Part shown: positions 14,987 to 23,651 of the stretch, one piece after another
How the letters are laid out: the number at the start of each line of letters is the position of its first letter
Position numbering within the stretch: the stretch's first letter is position 1
Source: JAYEIH01 sp034659995
GTDB lineage: Archaea; Methanobacteriota_B; Thermococci; Methanofastidiosales; B48-G16
Length of the DNA: 53,496 nt
Assembly (NCBI GenBank): GCA_034659995.1
Contig: JAYEIH010000068.1
Coordinates: 1-53,496 of the forward strand
Direction of reading: 5' to 3'
Translations under genes and position numbers: made by a program
Notes under the pieces: model-generated
Told to the model about the DNA's origin: nothing
The model's database searches: none
What the model saw: the letters and a program-made list of their open reading frames with translations, nothing else

Positions 14987-16245
14987 GAGGTCTAAAGACA
15001 ATCATACTTAAGGAGATAAAGGAGCTCCTCACCCCTGCCACATTTCTTCCCATAATTGTCATGGCTCTTGTATTTGGGGCCATGGGGAATATGATGGAGG
15101 GTATTGGGGAAGAGCTGGAAGAAAAGCCCGTAATAGGAATTATAAATGAGGACAGCGGCGATCTCTCTCAAATTACTCTTGATGTTTTTAATAAACATGC
15201 AGATATTATTTACAGAGGAGAAAACCTAAACAACGGGCTTGAGAAAGTAAAGAAAGAGGATGGTACGGCTCTCTTAGTGATACCAGAGGGTTTCAGTGAG
15301 AGCATTCATGCGAACAAAAAGGGAAACTTAGAAATATACTGGGTAATGAAGGGTGCCGGGCTTATGGACTCAATATCTTCTGAGGTAGTTGGAGGAGTGA
15401 TCGGGCATGCGGAACAGGAGATATCAAGGAGTCTCATAAAGGACGGCGAGAACCCGGATGTAATTCTAAACCCCACAACCCGCACACAGACTACTATTTT
15501 TAAGGACAAGGAGATGAAAAATATCTCACCGATTACTGTAAGCAGTGTTCTCTCCTCACGATTCTCGATGGTACCGATAGTTATAATGATGATTATAATG
15601 ATGGTCGGCGGCACCGTGATCTCCTCCATGGGGATGGAAAAGGAGAACAAGACACTGGAGACACTGCTCACGCTCCCCGTACGGCGGAGCTATATCGTTC
15701 TCGGAAAGATTGTAGGATGTGCATCCGTTGGACTTTTAATGGCTATCATCTATATGGTAGGACTTGGGTACTATATGACCTCGTTTGGCGCATCTTCCCA
15801 GATTGATCTGGCGAAGTACGGACTGACGCTGGGGATAACGGATTATTTTCTGATCGGTGTCTGCGTGTTCTTTACACTTCTTGCCGCGCTTTCCCTCTCA
15901 ATGATCCTCGGCACATTTGCTAAAAACTACAAAGGCGCACAGATGCTCAACCTCCCGGTCGTTGCCCTTGCCATGGTACCAATGTTTGTGACGATGATGA
16001 AGGACTTTAGCACAATGCCGACAGTACTGAAAGCCGTTATATTTGTCATACCTTTTTCCCATTCCATGATGGCAATGAGATCCCTTCTCTTTGATAACTA
16101 TGCCCTTGTTCTAAGCGGTATAGCCTATGTGCTGGTTCTTTCGGGAGTACTTATTTGGGTTCTTGTAAAGATCTTTAGTACCGAGAAGGTGCTCACTGCG
16201 GAGCTTTCCCTCTCAAAGATCAAGGAAAAGATGTTCAGACGATAA
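14983..16245 (+). CDS. ABC-2 type permease (NatB-like), 420 aa
   Basis: Membrane partner of the preceding ATPase. One N-terminal helix, a large external domain (about residues 45-190), then five or six helices from about residue 195 (IVIMMIIMMVGGTVISSM onwards). The cytoplasmic MEKENKTLETLLTLPVRRSYIVLGKIVG loop is the classic ABC-2/NatB coupling element. Start and stop are unambiguous. It is followed after one base by DUF371, probably on the same transcript. Confidence 0.9.
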   Translation: MRGLKTIILKEIKELLTPATFLPIIVMALVFGAMGNMMEGIGEELEEKPVIGIINEDSGDLSQITLDVFNKHADIIYRGENLNNGLEKVKKEDGTALLVIPEGFSESIHANKKGNLEIYWVMKGAGLMDSISSEVVGGVIGHAEQEISRSLIKDGENPDVILNPTTRTQTTIFKDKEMKNISPITVSSVLSSRFSMVPIVIMMIIMMVGGTVISSMGMEKENKTLETLLTLPVRRSYIVLGKIVGCASVGLLMAIIYMVGLGYYMTSFGASSQIDLAKYGLTLGITDYFLIGVCVFFTLLAALSLSMILGTFAKNYKGAQMLNLPVVALAMVPMFVTMMKDFSTMPTVLKAVIFVIPFSHSMMAMRSLLFDNYALVLSGIAYVLVLSGVLIWVLVKIFSTEKVLTAELSLSKIKEKMFRR

Positions 16246-16246
16246 G

Positions 16247-16660
16247 ATGATAACTCTCAGAGCCCGAGGGCACCCAAATATACGAGCAACCCATGAAACA
16301 ACTATAGAGATCACAAAGGATCCTCATCTTACAGAACAGGGCGACTGTATTGTAGGCGTAAGTGCGGATAAAGGCCTGCGAGACCTAAAGGCTTTTCTGG
16401 ACAAAAACAAGAAAAAAAAGATAAAGGTGGATTTTATCGTAGGGGGCCGCACTGAAAGGGTCACAGGTTATCTCGATCCCCGACTAACCTTTTCGGATGA
16501 GACGGATATAGTGATACGGAAGAGTTCGTATATCTGTGATAGAACCTTGATGATACATGCAGATAAATCTGCTGCGGAGATAGATAGGGAAATAGTAGAA
16601 AAGCTACGGAAAGGACGAGAGCTGCTCGTTCGCATCTCTCTCTGTCACTTCTCTCTGTAA
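16247..16660 (+). CDS. DUF371 protein, 137 aa
   Basis: Archaeal DUF371: HPNIRATHETTIEITKD, LTEQGDCIVGVSADKGLRDL and the basic C-terminal half. The family is widespread in archaea without known activity and has a beta-rich fold. It begins one base after the ABC permease stop. Its last 16 bases overlap the 3' end of the convergent sepF gene. Confidence 0.85.
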   Translation: MITLRARGHPNIRATHETTIEITKDPHLTEQGDCIVGVSADKGLRDLKAFLDKNKKKKIKVDFIVGGRTERVTGYLDPRLTFSDETDIVIRKSSYICDRTLMIHADKSAAEIDREIVEKLRKGRELLVRISLCHFSL

Positions 16661-17055
16661 ACCTTTATATTGGCGGGCGTTACGAGAATCCGTGAGTCTC
16701 CTACGCCCACGATATCTCCGCCAATGCCCTTACAGATTCCTTTTACCTGTTCCACAAGTCTTCTCAGCTCACCGGGATCTTTTTCGGCTATGGGGGTTAC
16801 GTTTCCGAGGACTATATTCCCATCATTGAGTTCCTTTGTGATCTTCTGGATGTCTGACTCATTCCGTATCGTCATAGGCTTTACGTATGTGGCGCCAAAC
16901 TCCAGAAAGCCCTCTCTTTTGAGGATATCCTCCTCGTACTCTATACCTTCTACCCCTTTTAGGTTTCCGCTTCTTTCTCTCTTTTCTTCCTCTTTTTTTT
17001 CTTTTTTCACTTTTTTTAGCTTCCTATCACCAAAAATCTCTTTTAATCTTGGCAT
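16645..17055 (-). CDS. sepF: archaeal SepF cell-division protein (DUF552), 136 aa
   Basis: Archaeal SepF anchors FtsZ to the membrane. A lysine/glutamate-rich linker (about residues 10-35) precedes the SepF domain: GATYVKPMTIRNESDIQKI, GNIVLGNVTPI and GIGGDIVGVGDSRILVTPA. The N-terminal MPRLKEIFG helix is amphipathic enough to be the membrane-targeting peptide. GGAGGT precedes the ATG, and the upstream surface-protein gene ends only four bases before it, so both are made from one mRNA. Confidence 0.85.
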   Translation of the reverse strand: MPRLKEIFGDRKLKKVKKEKKEEEKRERSGNLKGVEGIEYEEDILKREGFLEFGATYVKPMTIRNESDIQKITKELNDGNIVLGNVTPIAEKDPGELRRLVEQVKGICKGIGGDIVGVGDSRILVTPANIKVYREK

Positions 17056-17059
17056 AAAC

Positions 17060-18337
17060 TTACCTCCTCTGGTATACTATTACTAAAATTAACAGTGCAA
17101 TTATCATATAAAAGGCAATATTTATCGTTGGGAATATTCCACCCGTGCTACCGCTGACCCCAGGTCCTTCCGTTTTTCCTGGCGATTCGGGCGGAGGTGT
17201 TTTACCTTCCTCAATACTGTTCAATGCTTCCTCACAGATATTATACATGACACAGTAATTGGCCTTATTATAATATTCCTTGGCCTGAGTATAGTACTCC
17301 TTTGCCTTTACGCTCTCACCTAAAAAGTAGTAATGCTGGGCCTGCTCGAAGTTCTCATTTCCCTGGATCTTGAATATCTTTCTCTCGATCTTTAAGGCCA
17401 TATTAGTATTACCTGCCTCTTCATATTTATTCTTTGCGTTTATATAAAACTCCTTTGCCTTGGAGTATTCACAGCTGTTGTAGTACTCCTGAGCCTTGGC
17501 GTAGTATGTGTAGGCCTCATTTCTTACTTCCATTGTGATTTTTTCCTCAACAAAGGACTCTTTATTATATCTATCATGGTATTTGGCCCGAATTGTAATT
17601 GTATAGATGCCTACCCCTGTTTCATTGAGATAGATCGTGAACTTTCCCGAGATTTCCTCTCCCTCGGGGAGCTCATTGATCGTTCCAGAGGGCTCAGTCT
17701 CATGATCGAAGATAAGGTTTTCTGAGGTGAGTGTGAATGAGATATTGTACACGGCGCTTGCCCCCACATTTCGCAGTGTGAAGGGCACATCCAGTGTCGT
17801 GGTGATAATTCCGCAGTCCTCTGCCTGAAGTAAAAACGATTTGATATCCAGACTGAGTAGGATTGAGGACTCCGTTGTCAGGACGTCTATATGGCTGTAC
17901 TTAGGCACCAGAAATGGTTTGCATCCGTGTCCTTCACACGGCCCAAAATCTCCGTCCACTATGAAGGGTATATCGATCTCTTGTGCCGGAAAGGACTCGG
18001 TTATTCTGATCTTTAACTCAACAGTTTCTTTGTCACCCGTTACCATAGGAGAGGGAAGGTTCAGATCTCCTCTGTTTCCTACTATTACTTCCACATGCTC
18101 CCTGAGCTCTTCGGGGATCTTGAGGGTATCGATGTAGACCCTGGTATTCCACATCATAGCTCCCATGTCATTTCTAACGGTCACTCTAATTGTTGCTTCC
18201 TCTCCCGGATGGACGAACTCAGGAAAGGCATGCGATTCTATTTCTGGAGAGGGCAACGTATCATCCTGTGCTCCGTATAGGCCTATTGGATACGATAAAA
18301 AGATGATCAAGAAAATCACCGCGATTTTTTTATTCAT
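17060..18337 (-). CDS. cell-surface protein with Ig-like domains, TPR-like repeats and C-terminal anchor, 425 aa
   Basis: A signal peptide (IAVIFLIIFLSYPIGLYGA) is followed by CARDB/NEW3-like beta-sandwich modules (about residues 30-270; HPGEEATIRVTVRNDMGA, VPFTLRNVGASAVYNISFTL), then TPR-like helical repeats with YYNSCEYSKAKEFYINAKNK and YFLGESVKAKEYYTQAKEYY (about 275-375), a Pro/Gly linker and a final membrane helix before RR. This layout fits an extracellular scaffold. It is cotranscribed with sepF, which hints at a role at the division site or envelope. Family assignment rests on pattern only. Confidence 0.7.
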   Translation of the reverse strand: MNKKIAVIFLIIFLSYPIGLYGAQDDTLPSPEIESHAFPEFVHPGEEATIRVTVRNDMGAMMWNTRVYIDTLKIPEELREHVEVIVGNRGDLNLPSPMVTGDKETVELKIRITESFPAQEIDIPFIVDGDFGPCEGHGCKPFLVPKYSHIDVLTTESSILLSLDIKSFLLQAEDCGIITTTLDVPFTLRNVGASAVYNISFTLTSENLIFDHETEPSGTINELPEGEEISGKFTIYLNETGVGIYTITIRAKYHDRYNKESFVEEKITMEVRNEAYTYYAKAQEYYNSCEYSKAKEFYINAKNKYEEAGNTNMALKIERKIFKIQGNENFEQAQHYYFLGESVKAKEYYTQAKEYYNKANYCVMYNICEEALNSIEEGKTPPPESPGKTEGPGVSGSTGGIFPTINIAFYMIIALLILVIVYQRR

Positions 18338-18422
18338 AACATACTGATGTTTTAGGAAGTATATAAAATTTTTGGATAGTTTAACCAGTAACCTTTTTAT
18401 TTCTTCAGTCCATATCGGGCAT

Positions 18423-18854
18423 ATGTCTGAGAAAAAAGTGTATTTTATTCATCCTTCGATAACATACCACTCAAGAACAGAAAAACGATGCCTGCAGTTA
18501 ATAAAATCTGAGCTTGGGGAGGATCTGGAGATAATAAACCCTTCAAACTTAAATAAAAAGCAGATACAGGGATGGAAAGAGGATTTAACGGAAATGGATG
18601 CTGTGGTAGGAATGGCCTTGGAAGAAAAATATACCGTGAGTGTATGGACTGTTCTTGAGCATGCTGAGAAACTAAAAAAACCGGTGTATACCATACGAGT
18701 CAATGAGACAATAACGAAATGGCATGAAGGCGTACTGGAGGATGTGGAAAAACTCCCGCTGGAAGAAACGCGAAGGTTCACGAGAGAGATCATCTATGAG
18801 GACGGAAAAGGAATGTTTAAGGGAATGATCTTTGGGAACAGGAGTAAGTATTAA
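18423..18854 (+). CDS. uncharacterised protein, possibly nucleoside 2-deoxyribosyltransferase-like fold, 143 aa
   Basis: The product (MSEKKVYFIHPSITYHSRTE...) has alternating strands and helices, with NPSN and MDAVVGMALEEKYTVSVWTVLEHA segments reminiscent of the small Rossmann-like nucleoside deoxyribosyltransferase group, but the match is weak. A frame from 18372 exists, yet the box at 18392-18402 places the start at the ATG 18423. It lies 35 bases before the glycosyltransferase gene, which has its own box. Confidence 0.55.
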   Translation: MSEKKVYFIHPSITYHSRTEKRCLQLIKSELGEDLEIINPSNLNKKQIQGWKEDLTEMDAVVGMALEEKYTVSVWTVLEHAEKLKKPVYTIRVNETITKWHEGVLEDVEKLPLEETRRFTREIIYEDGKGMFKGMIFGNRSKY

Positions 18855-18889
18855 CAAATTTTTTTAAAGATCAACTGTTAAGGCTCTTT

Positions 18890-19780
18890 ATGATACTGGC
18901 TACTGTCTTCATTTCTGTTCTCGTACTCACGTACCTTACCGCACGGTATATGAGATCCATCGGACGAGTGGGAAGGGATCTGCATAAGCCTTATACGGTG
19001 CATATCCCGGAGTCCTGTGGGATAGCCTTTATCATACCTTATATGATTTTTCTGTTGTATTTACAGGAGTTTTATTTTTTTCTCACCCTTGGATTTATTA
19101 CGTTGATAGGGATTTACGATGATTTTAAGGGTATTCCTCAGTTACTAAAGGTTTTTCTCTGTTTTCTGGCGGGAATGCCACTTATATTTTCTGTGGAGAG
19201 TACGGTAATTAGCTTCCTGTTTTTTAGCATCGATTTTTCATATCTCTACTACCTTTTGGTGCCCATAGGAATAACAGCGGCTGCGAACTCCACCAATATT
19301 CTTGCGGGGTTCAATGGTGAAGCCATAGGCAGCGGTATTATTGCCGGCACTGCACTGGCTCTGTCCCTGAGCGTGATTGGAAAGGACCCTGAGATGGCAG
19401 TTCCATTTATTGCTGTGCTGCTGGCCTTTTTGGTCTTCAACGGGTATCCTTCTCGAGTCTTCCCCGGAGATGCCGGCACCTTAGCCATAGGCGGCGTTAT
19501 TGCAGGGATCGGTATTCTTACCAAGATGGAGTTTATTGCAGCGGTCTGCCTCTTTCCGCAGATACTGGAGTTTTTCCTGAAGCTCAGGATAGGGTTTTCC
19601 GGAAAGTCGTACGGTCCTACAAAAATAGAGAATGGCGTTCTCGTTCCGCCGCCGTACCTTTCCATTGCCAATTTTCTTACCTCACATCTCCGCCTCAATG
19701 AAAAAAGATTGATACTACTCATATGGTCTATTTCAGCTATTTTTGGCTGTGCAGCCGTCTTTTTATCCTTTTTTTATTAG
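18890..19780 (+). CDS. polyprenyl/dolichyl-phosphate GlcNAc-1-phosphate transferase (DPAGT1/Alg7-like), 296 aa
   Basis: An integral membrane enzyme of about ten helices that transfers GlcNAc-1-phosphate (or a related sugar) from UDP-sugar to a lipid phosphate. Motifs are GIYDDFKG (D77, D78), NSTNILAGFNGEAIGSG (N133-G143) and FPGDAG (191-196). The NxxNILAGxNG form is that of eukaryotic and archaeal DPAGT1 rather than bacterial MraY (which has DG), supporting a role in N-glycan lipid-carrier assembly. It lies upstream of glmS, which supplies the amino sugar. A box at about 18860-18872 gives a leaderless start. Confidence 0.85.
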   Translation: MILATVFISVLVLTYLTARYMRSIGRVGRDLHKPYTVHIPESCGIAFIIPYMIFLLYLQEFYFFLTLGFITLIGIYDDFKGIPQLLKVFLCFLAGMPLIFSVESTVISFLFFSIDFSYLYYLLVPIGITAAANSTNILAGFNGEAIGSGIIAGTALALSLSVIGKDPEMAVPFIAVLLAFLVFNGYPSRVFPGDAGTLAIGGVIAGIGILTKMEFIAAVCLFPQILEFFLKLRIGFSGKSYGPTKIENGVLVPPPYLSIANFLTSHLRLNEKRLILLIWSISAIFGCAAVFLSFFY

Positions 19781-19825
19781 AAAAAACTATTTTGAATTGA
19801 TATACAGCTTTTTTATCATTGATCC

Positions 19826-19848
19826 TTATTTTTAGGCCTTAAAAATAA
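19826..19848. repeat. 9-bp inverted repeat upstream of glmS
   Basis: Arms 19826-19834 and 19840-19848 (TTATTTTTA / TAAAAATAA) enclose a five-base loop GGCCT. It lies about 60 bases before the glmS ATG and 45 after the transferase stop. It may be an operator or part of a terminator for the upstream gene. Nothing here resembles a glmS ribozyme. Confidence 0.4.
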
Positions 19849-19907
19849 AAAGAAGAAAAGGATTTTGAAAGAAAAATTTTATATACGGATTATCTCATTG
19901 ATGACAC

Positions 19908-21635
19908 ATGTGTGGAATTATAGGGATCGTATCACAGGAGTATATGTCCTCCAGAGAGATACTATACGCATTAAAAAGGCTTGAGTATAGGGGGTATGAC
20001 TCCGTCGGGTACGCGTTAAATGATGGAACGATAGAGAAGGATACAGGTGAGATATCGGAGTTTATAGAAAAAATGGCTGATACTGAGTTCACCACGGGGA
20101 TCGCCCATACCCGCTGGGCTACCCACGGCGGCGTCAGTAAGAAGAACGCGCATCCTCATTGTTCCGGCGATACTGTTATTGTTCACAATGGCATCATCGA
20201 AAATTATGAGGTCATGAAGGAAAAACTTCTTAAAAAGGGCCATAAGTTCAGATCAGATACAGATTCAGAGGTTATTGCCCATTATTTTGAGGAAAAACTC
20301 AAAGACACAGGGATGGAGCAGGCTATTATAGATTTTATGGATGATGTCAAGGGTACCTTTGCCGTGCTCCTGCTGCGGAAGGGAGAGGACAGAATCTATG
20401 CCTTTAAACGGGACTCGCCTCTTGTACTGGGTCTCGGTGACAACGCGATCTACCTCTCCTCAGATATCTATGGATTCTCGGATAAGACGAATAGAGCTGT
20501 ATTTTTTGAGGATAATGAGTTTGCCGTTGTGGGAAAAAAGTACACCTTCTATGATAGCAGGGGAAATCCAATAAAAAAAGAACCAAAGGAGTTTGATTGG
20601 CAGTTTTCCGAGGAAAAAAAGGAAAAATACGACCATTACATGCTAAAGGAGATAAAGGAGGAGCCAAAAGCAGTGAAACGGATTATTCACTCGTTGGAAA
20701 ATGAGCAGCACAGACGGATCTGCGAGCTAAACTCCATGATTGAAAATGCGGGCAGGGTCTGCTTTGTGGCTTCCGGAACGAGTTATTTTGCCAGTCTCCT
20801 CGGCGTTTACTTTCTGAACAAGGTGAATATCGAGTCCCAGGCAATTATCGCCTCGGAGTTCAGGCATTTTGTCAATGTTAATGAAGACACGCTTGTAATT
20901 CCGATTTCACAGTCCGGAGAAACGATGGATGTTCTTAAGGCATTAAAATTTGCCAGGGAAAAAGGAGCGAAGATAGCCTCCATTGTGAATGTTCCGTACT
21001 CCAGTATCCAGAGAATCTCTGATCTTTCTCTGGAGATACTGGCAGGTCAGGAGGTCTGCGTTGCCGCTACCAAAACCTTCATCAATCAGATATCCCTCCT
21101 CCTGTATCTTGCAAACCTCAATGGATTGGATATTAATCTCGAGACACTAGCCGACCGCATCGCAGAAACCATAGATGATAACGAGGAGAAGATAAAAACG
21201 CTTGCCAAGACACTTTCCGCCAAAAACGATATCTACGTTCTTGGACGGGGCCTTACATACCCCATCGCCCGGGAGATAGCCCTGAAGCTCAAGGAAATCC
21301 CTTACATTCATGCTGAGGGCATGATGGGCGGCGAACTCAAACACGGAACACTCGCATTAATAGAAGAGGGTACTCCTATCATATCGCTTATTCCCGAGGG
21401 CGACAACGAGATGATCTCCAATACCAAAGAGGTAGAGGCGCGCGGTGCAAATGTGATCACCATCTCCAATGATGACTCACTCTCACCCGATTTCCGCCTC
21501 ACTACGTCCAAAGACGAGAAGGTTGCCATCACCTCCACCGCTATCGGTCAGCTGCTCGCCTACTACATCGCGAAGGAAAAAGGACTTCCTATCGACAAAC
21601 CGCGGAACCTGGCGAAGAGCGTGACTGTTGAGTGA
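19908..21635 (+). CDS. glmS: glutamine-fructose-6-phosphate aminotransferase (isomerizing), 575 aa
   Basis: Makes glucosamine 6-phosphate from fructose 6-phosphate and glutamine. The N-terminal nucleophile Cys2 (MCGIIGIV), YRGYDSVGY, HTRWATHGGV and the two SIS domains (SGTSYFASLLG, ISQSGETMDVLKAL, EGMMGGELKHGTLALI) are all present, ending in the family tail KPRNLAKSVTVE. TTTTATATACGG near 19875-19886 lies about 26 bases before the ATG, so it is leaderless. Its last 39 bases are duplicated at the end of the next gene. Confidence 0.97.
   Translation: MCGIIGIVSQEYMSSREILYALKRLEYRGYDSVGYALNDGTIEKDTGEISEFIEKMADTEFTTGIAHTRWATHGGVSKKNAHPHCSGDTVIVHNGIIENYEVMKEKLLKKGHKFRSDTDSEVIAHYFEEKLKDTGMEQAIIDFMDDVKGTFAVLLLRKGEDRIYAFKRDSPLVLGLGDNAIYLSSDIYGFSDKTNRAVFFEDNEFAVVGKKYTFYDSRGNPIKKEPKEFDWQFSEEKKEKYDHYMLKEIKEEPKAVKRIIHSLENEQHRRICELNSMIENAGRVCFVASGTSYFASLLGVYFLNKVNIESQAIIASEFRHFVNVNEDTLVIPISQSGETMDVLKALKFAREKGAKIASIVNVPYSSIQRISDLSLEILAGQEVCVAATKTFINQISLLLYLANLNGLDINLETLADRIAETIDDNEEKIKTLAKTLSAKNDIYVLGRGLTYPIAREIALKLKEIPYIHAEGMMGGELKHGTLALIEEGTPIISLIPEGDNEMISNTKEVEARGANVITISNDDSLSPDFRLTTSKDEKVAITSTAIGQLLAYYIAKEKGLPIDKPRNLAKSVTVE
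21597..21635 (+). repeat. glmS 3'-end repeat, copy A (within glmS)
   Basis: The last 13 codons of glmS (Lys-Pro-Arg-Asn-Leu-Ala-Lys-Ser-Val-Thr-Val-Glu-stop). By my alignment 31 of 39 bases match copy B at 22153-22191 in the same frame, including an uninterrupted core CTGGCGAAGAGC and the terminal TGAGTGA. Three of the eight differences are synonymous third-position changes. Copies A and B bracket the HD-domain gene. Confidence 0.75.
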
Positions 21636-21645
21636 GGTATTATTC

Positions 21646-22191
21646 ATGAAAAATGCTGATAACGATGAGGAAATCGAGAAGGCAATCACCTTTTTAGTGT
21701 TTGCAATCCACAAAGCAGGACATAATCCAAAACCCGTTATCTTACACAGCATACGCGTCGGTATCCATCTCTATAATCTCGCCTATCGAAAAGACATTGT
21801 AATCGCCGGTATTTTGCACGATGTCATTGAGGACAGCAAAACATCGCTCGAGGAGGTCAGGTCACAGTTTGGTGAAACTGTTAGTAACCTTGTTGCGGCG
21901 AACAGCTTTGACGAAGCGATCGATGATACAGTCGAACGGTATAAAGAGACCTTTGATCGGTGTCGCAGCGCGGGAAGAGATGCCCTGATCGTCAAAGCTG
22001 CGGATATTTTTGATAATGCCGATTACTGTTGCGCTGACAGCAATAATGCGTGGTGGATTGAGAAAATGAGATATTTCATTGAAATCTCACAAGATATCCT
22101 TAACGATGAACTCATCTACAAAGAACTCACAGCAAAATATGATGGGATTGTAAAGCCCCGGAATCTGGCGAAGAGCATAATGGGTGAGTGA
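21646..22191 (+). CDS. HD-domain phosphohydrolase (SpoT/MESH1-like), 181 aa, with GlmS-like C-terminal tail
   Basis: HD hydrolase related to the (p)ppGpp hydrolase domain of RelA/SpoT: H34 in ILHSIRVG, H58-D59 in GILHDVIEDS, then LEEVRSQFGETVSNLVAANS and a distal D. It could hydrolyse a nucleotide alarmone or another phosphoester. The last 12 residues, KPRNLAKSIMGE, are not an HD feature but copy the GlmS C-terminus. A frame from a TTG at 21628 exists, but ATG 21646 with GAGGT before it is preferred. It starts ten bases after glmS and so is on its transcript. Confidence 0.85.
   Translation: MKNADNDEEIEKAITFLVFAIHKAGHNPKPVILHSIRVGIHLYNLAYRKDIVIAGILHDVIEDSKTSLEEVRSQFGETVSNLVAANSFDEAIDDTVERYKETFDRCRSAGRDALIVKAADIFDNADYCCADSNNAWWIEKMRYFIEISQDILNDELIYKELTAKYDGIVKPRNLAKSIMGE
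22153..22191 (+). repeat. glmS 3'-end repeat, copy B (end of the HD-domain gene)
   Basis: Encodes Lys-Pro-Arg-Asn-Leu-Ala-Lys-Ser-Ile-Met-Gly-Glu-stop, in the same register and with the same TGA as glmS. The distance between copies is 556 bases. The simplest reading is an attachment-site duplication left when an element integrated in the 3' end of glmS and restored it. Confidence 0.75.
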
Positions 22192-22230
22192 GAATAGTGT
22201 ATCGGGATCTCCTCATATATTTCCGTCCAC

Positions 22231-23094
22231 TTACTCTCCGACCATCGACCGAGGACAGACGGTGGCAAACTGGCAACTCAGACATTTTCTGGGACTTGGG
22301 GTCGGCTTAAAATGCTCAATCTCATAGGTTTCATTCATATCTTTAAAATCCTCTGTGATTTTCTTCTTGATCTCTCGCAGCTGTGCAGCTGAGAACTCAT
22401 AGGATCGCATAATGCCTGTTGTTAGATAAACAAGCTCGCTTCTGATCTCGCGAGGAGGGATTCCATAGTTTTCCGTTGCCCACAGTACGTATGATCCGAG
22501 CTGCAGATCGCTTTCATACTCCTTTTTATCAGCACCGGTTTTCCAGTCCGATACGACTAACGTACCATCCTTTGTCTTGCTTATATAATCAACTTTAACC
22601 ACGGCTTTAACGTCTCCCACCCTGAACCTGTCAAATTCTTCGTGTTTTAAATACTCCAGATCCTCAAACTGGGGCCATATGGCTCCAAAAAACATACCGA
22701 TCTGGTCAAGCCCGTCTGTTCGAATGTTATCAAAGAATGTTTTTCCTACGGGATATCCGTTAAAGTACTCGGTAAGAGTTTCTTTAGGTGTTTCTCTATA
22801 CTGGTCAACTCGCTGGGTGTACTGAGCCTCTGCAACTCCTTTGTTCATCTTCCGTCCGAGGTAATACTGCCCTATCTGATTCTCAATAACCTCGTGGATA
22901 AGTTTGCCCCGGAGGGCAAACCTTGAGTTGAGATTTTTCAGCATCTTCAGCTTTTCTATATCCAATTCCTCAGATTCCCTTAGAGCCGTTCCGATATACC
23001 TGTAGTAGTAAGCCCGTTTGCACAGTCCCCAGAGTCGATGTTTGCTGAACGACCAGGCGTTGTATCTGTAAAACCAGTTCTCTAACTTTGTCAT
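22231..23094 (-). CDS. Cas4/RecB-like PD-(D/E)XK nuclease with four-cysteine cluster, 287 aa
   Basis: Motifs in order: C25 (GLCKRAYYYRY), H67 (RGKLIHEVIE), D169 (VVKVDYIS), D183-W-K185 (VVSDWKTG), the QLGSYVLWA helix and C271, C274, C280 (CLSCQFATVC). One cysteine near the N-terminus with three at the C-terminus is the iron-sulfur arrangement of Cas4 and AddB-type exonucleases. There is no CRISPR array or other cas gene nearby, so a repair or mobile-element role is more likely. It follows the methyltransferase-like gene by 16 bases and ends convergent with the HD gene. Confidence 0.8.
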   Translation of the reverse strand: MTKLENWFYRYNAWSFSKHRLWGLCKRAYYYRYIGTALRESEELDIEKLKMLKNLNSRFALRGKLIHEVIENQIGQYYLGRKMNKGVAEAQYTQRVDQYRETPKETLTEYFNGYPVGKTFFDNIRTDGLDQIGMFFGAIWPQFEDLEYLKHEEFDRFRVGDVKAVVKVDYISKTKDGTLVVSDWKTGADKKEYESDLQLGSYVLWATENYGIPPREIRSELVYLTTGIMRSYEFSAAQLREIKKKITEDFKDMNETYEIEHFKPTPSPRKCLSCQFATVCPRSMVGE

Positions 23095-23110
23095 TTTGTA
23101 TTCCTCTTAT

Positions 23111-23596
23111 TTACCTATTTCTTCTCATCCACCGGGCAATGCCTATCAGTATATTCACTCGCGGCACACACACCATATAGTCGATGTACGTATCACTAAA
23201 TTTTTCGACGAGGAACCGATCCTGACGTCGTATAGCAAAATAGATGAGGACCGTGGCAAGAATGCCGATGATACTGATTAACCATTCCTGTGCGGCCATA
23301 ATAATACCGACACAGATGAGTATAAATGAGAGATACTGTGGGTGCCGTACAAGAGCGTAGAGTCCGGTGTTCACGAGGGTTGTTCTCTCGATATAGCTCT
23401 TCCCCTTTGCTACCCCTCCCTTTTTGCGAAATGTGAAGATCGGTATAACTGCAAGGAATGCAGCAATCCAGAGGATTACCCAACCAAGATTTCCGAGCCA
23501 GACACGAGGAGGATCATGGAAGAGCACAAAAAGTACAGTTTCCAGTACCATCAGGAGAATCGCAATACCCCAGATTGATTTCAACGATTTGTCCAT
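23111..23596 (-). CDS. isoprenylcysteine/phospholipid methyltransferase-like membrane protein, 161 aa
   Basis: Four to five membrane helices with the ICMT/PEMT signature GLYALVRHPQYLSFI at about residues 78-92 and the C-terminal RQDRFLVEKFSDTYIDYM. Such proteins bind SAM at this motif and methylate membrane-embedded substrates; in archaea the substrate is unknown. A longer frame begins at 23680, but the extra 28 residues are charged and unrelated, so the ATG at 23596 is preferred. It lies between a membrane protein and the Cas4-like nuclease, all on one strand. Confidence 0.75.
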   Translation of the reverse strand: MDKSLKSIWGIAILLMVLETVLFVLFHDPPRVWLGNLGWVILWIAAFLAVIPIFTFRKKGGVAKGKSYIERTTLVNTGLYALVRHPQYLSFILICVGIIMAAQEWLISIIGILATVLIYFAIRRQDRFLVEKFSDTYIDYMVCVPRVNILIGIARWMRRNR

Positions 23597-23651
23597 GGTT
23601 ACTCTTTTTCTTTCCACTGTATCACTTCTATAATGATATTCATCTGTCTTT

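Noticed and set aside
19826..19848. Hairpin before glmS considered as a glmS ribozyme
   Set aside because: Far too small and lacking the ribozyme core; kept only as an inverted repeat.
22231..23094. Cas4-like nuclease as a sign of a CRISPR-Cas locus
   Set aside because: No array of direct repeats and no other cas gene occurs in the window.
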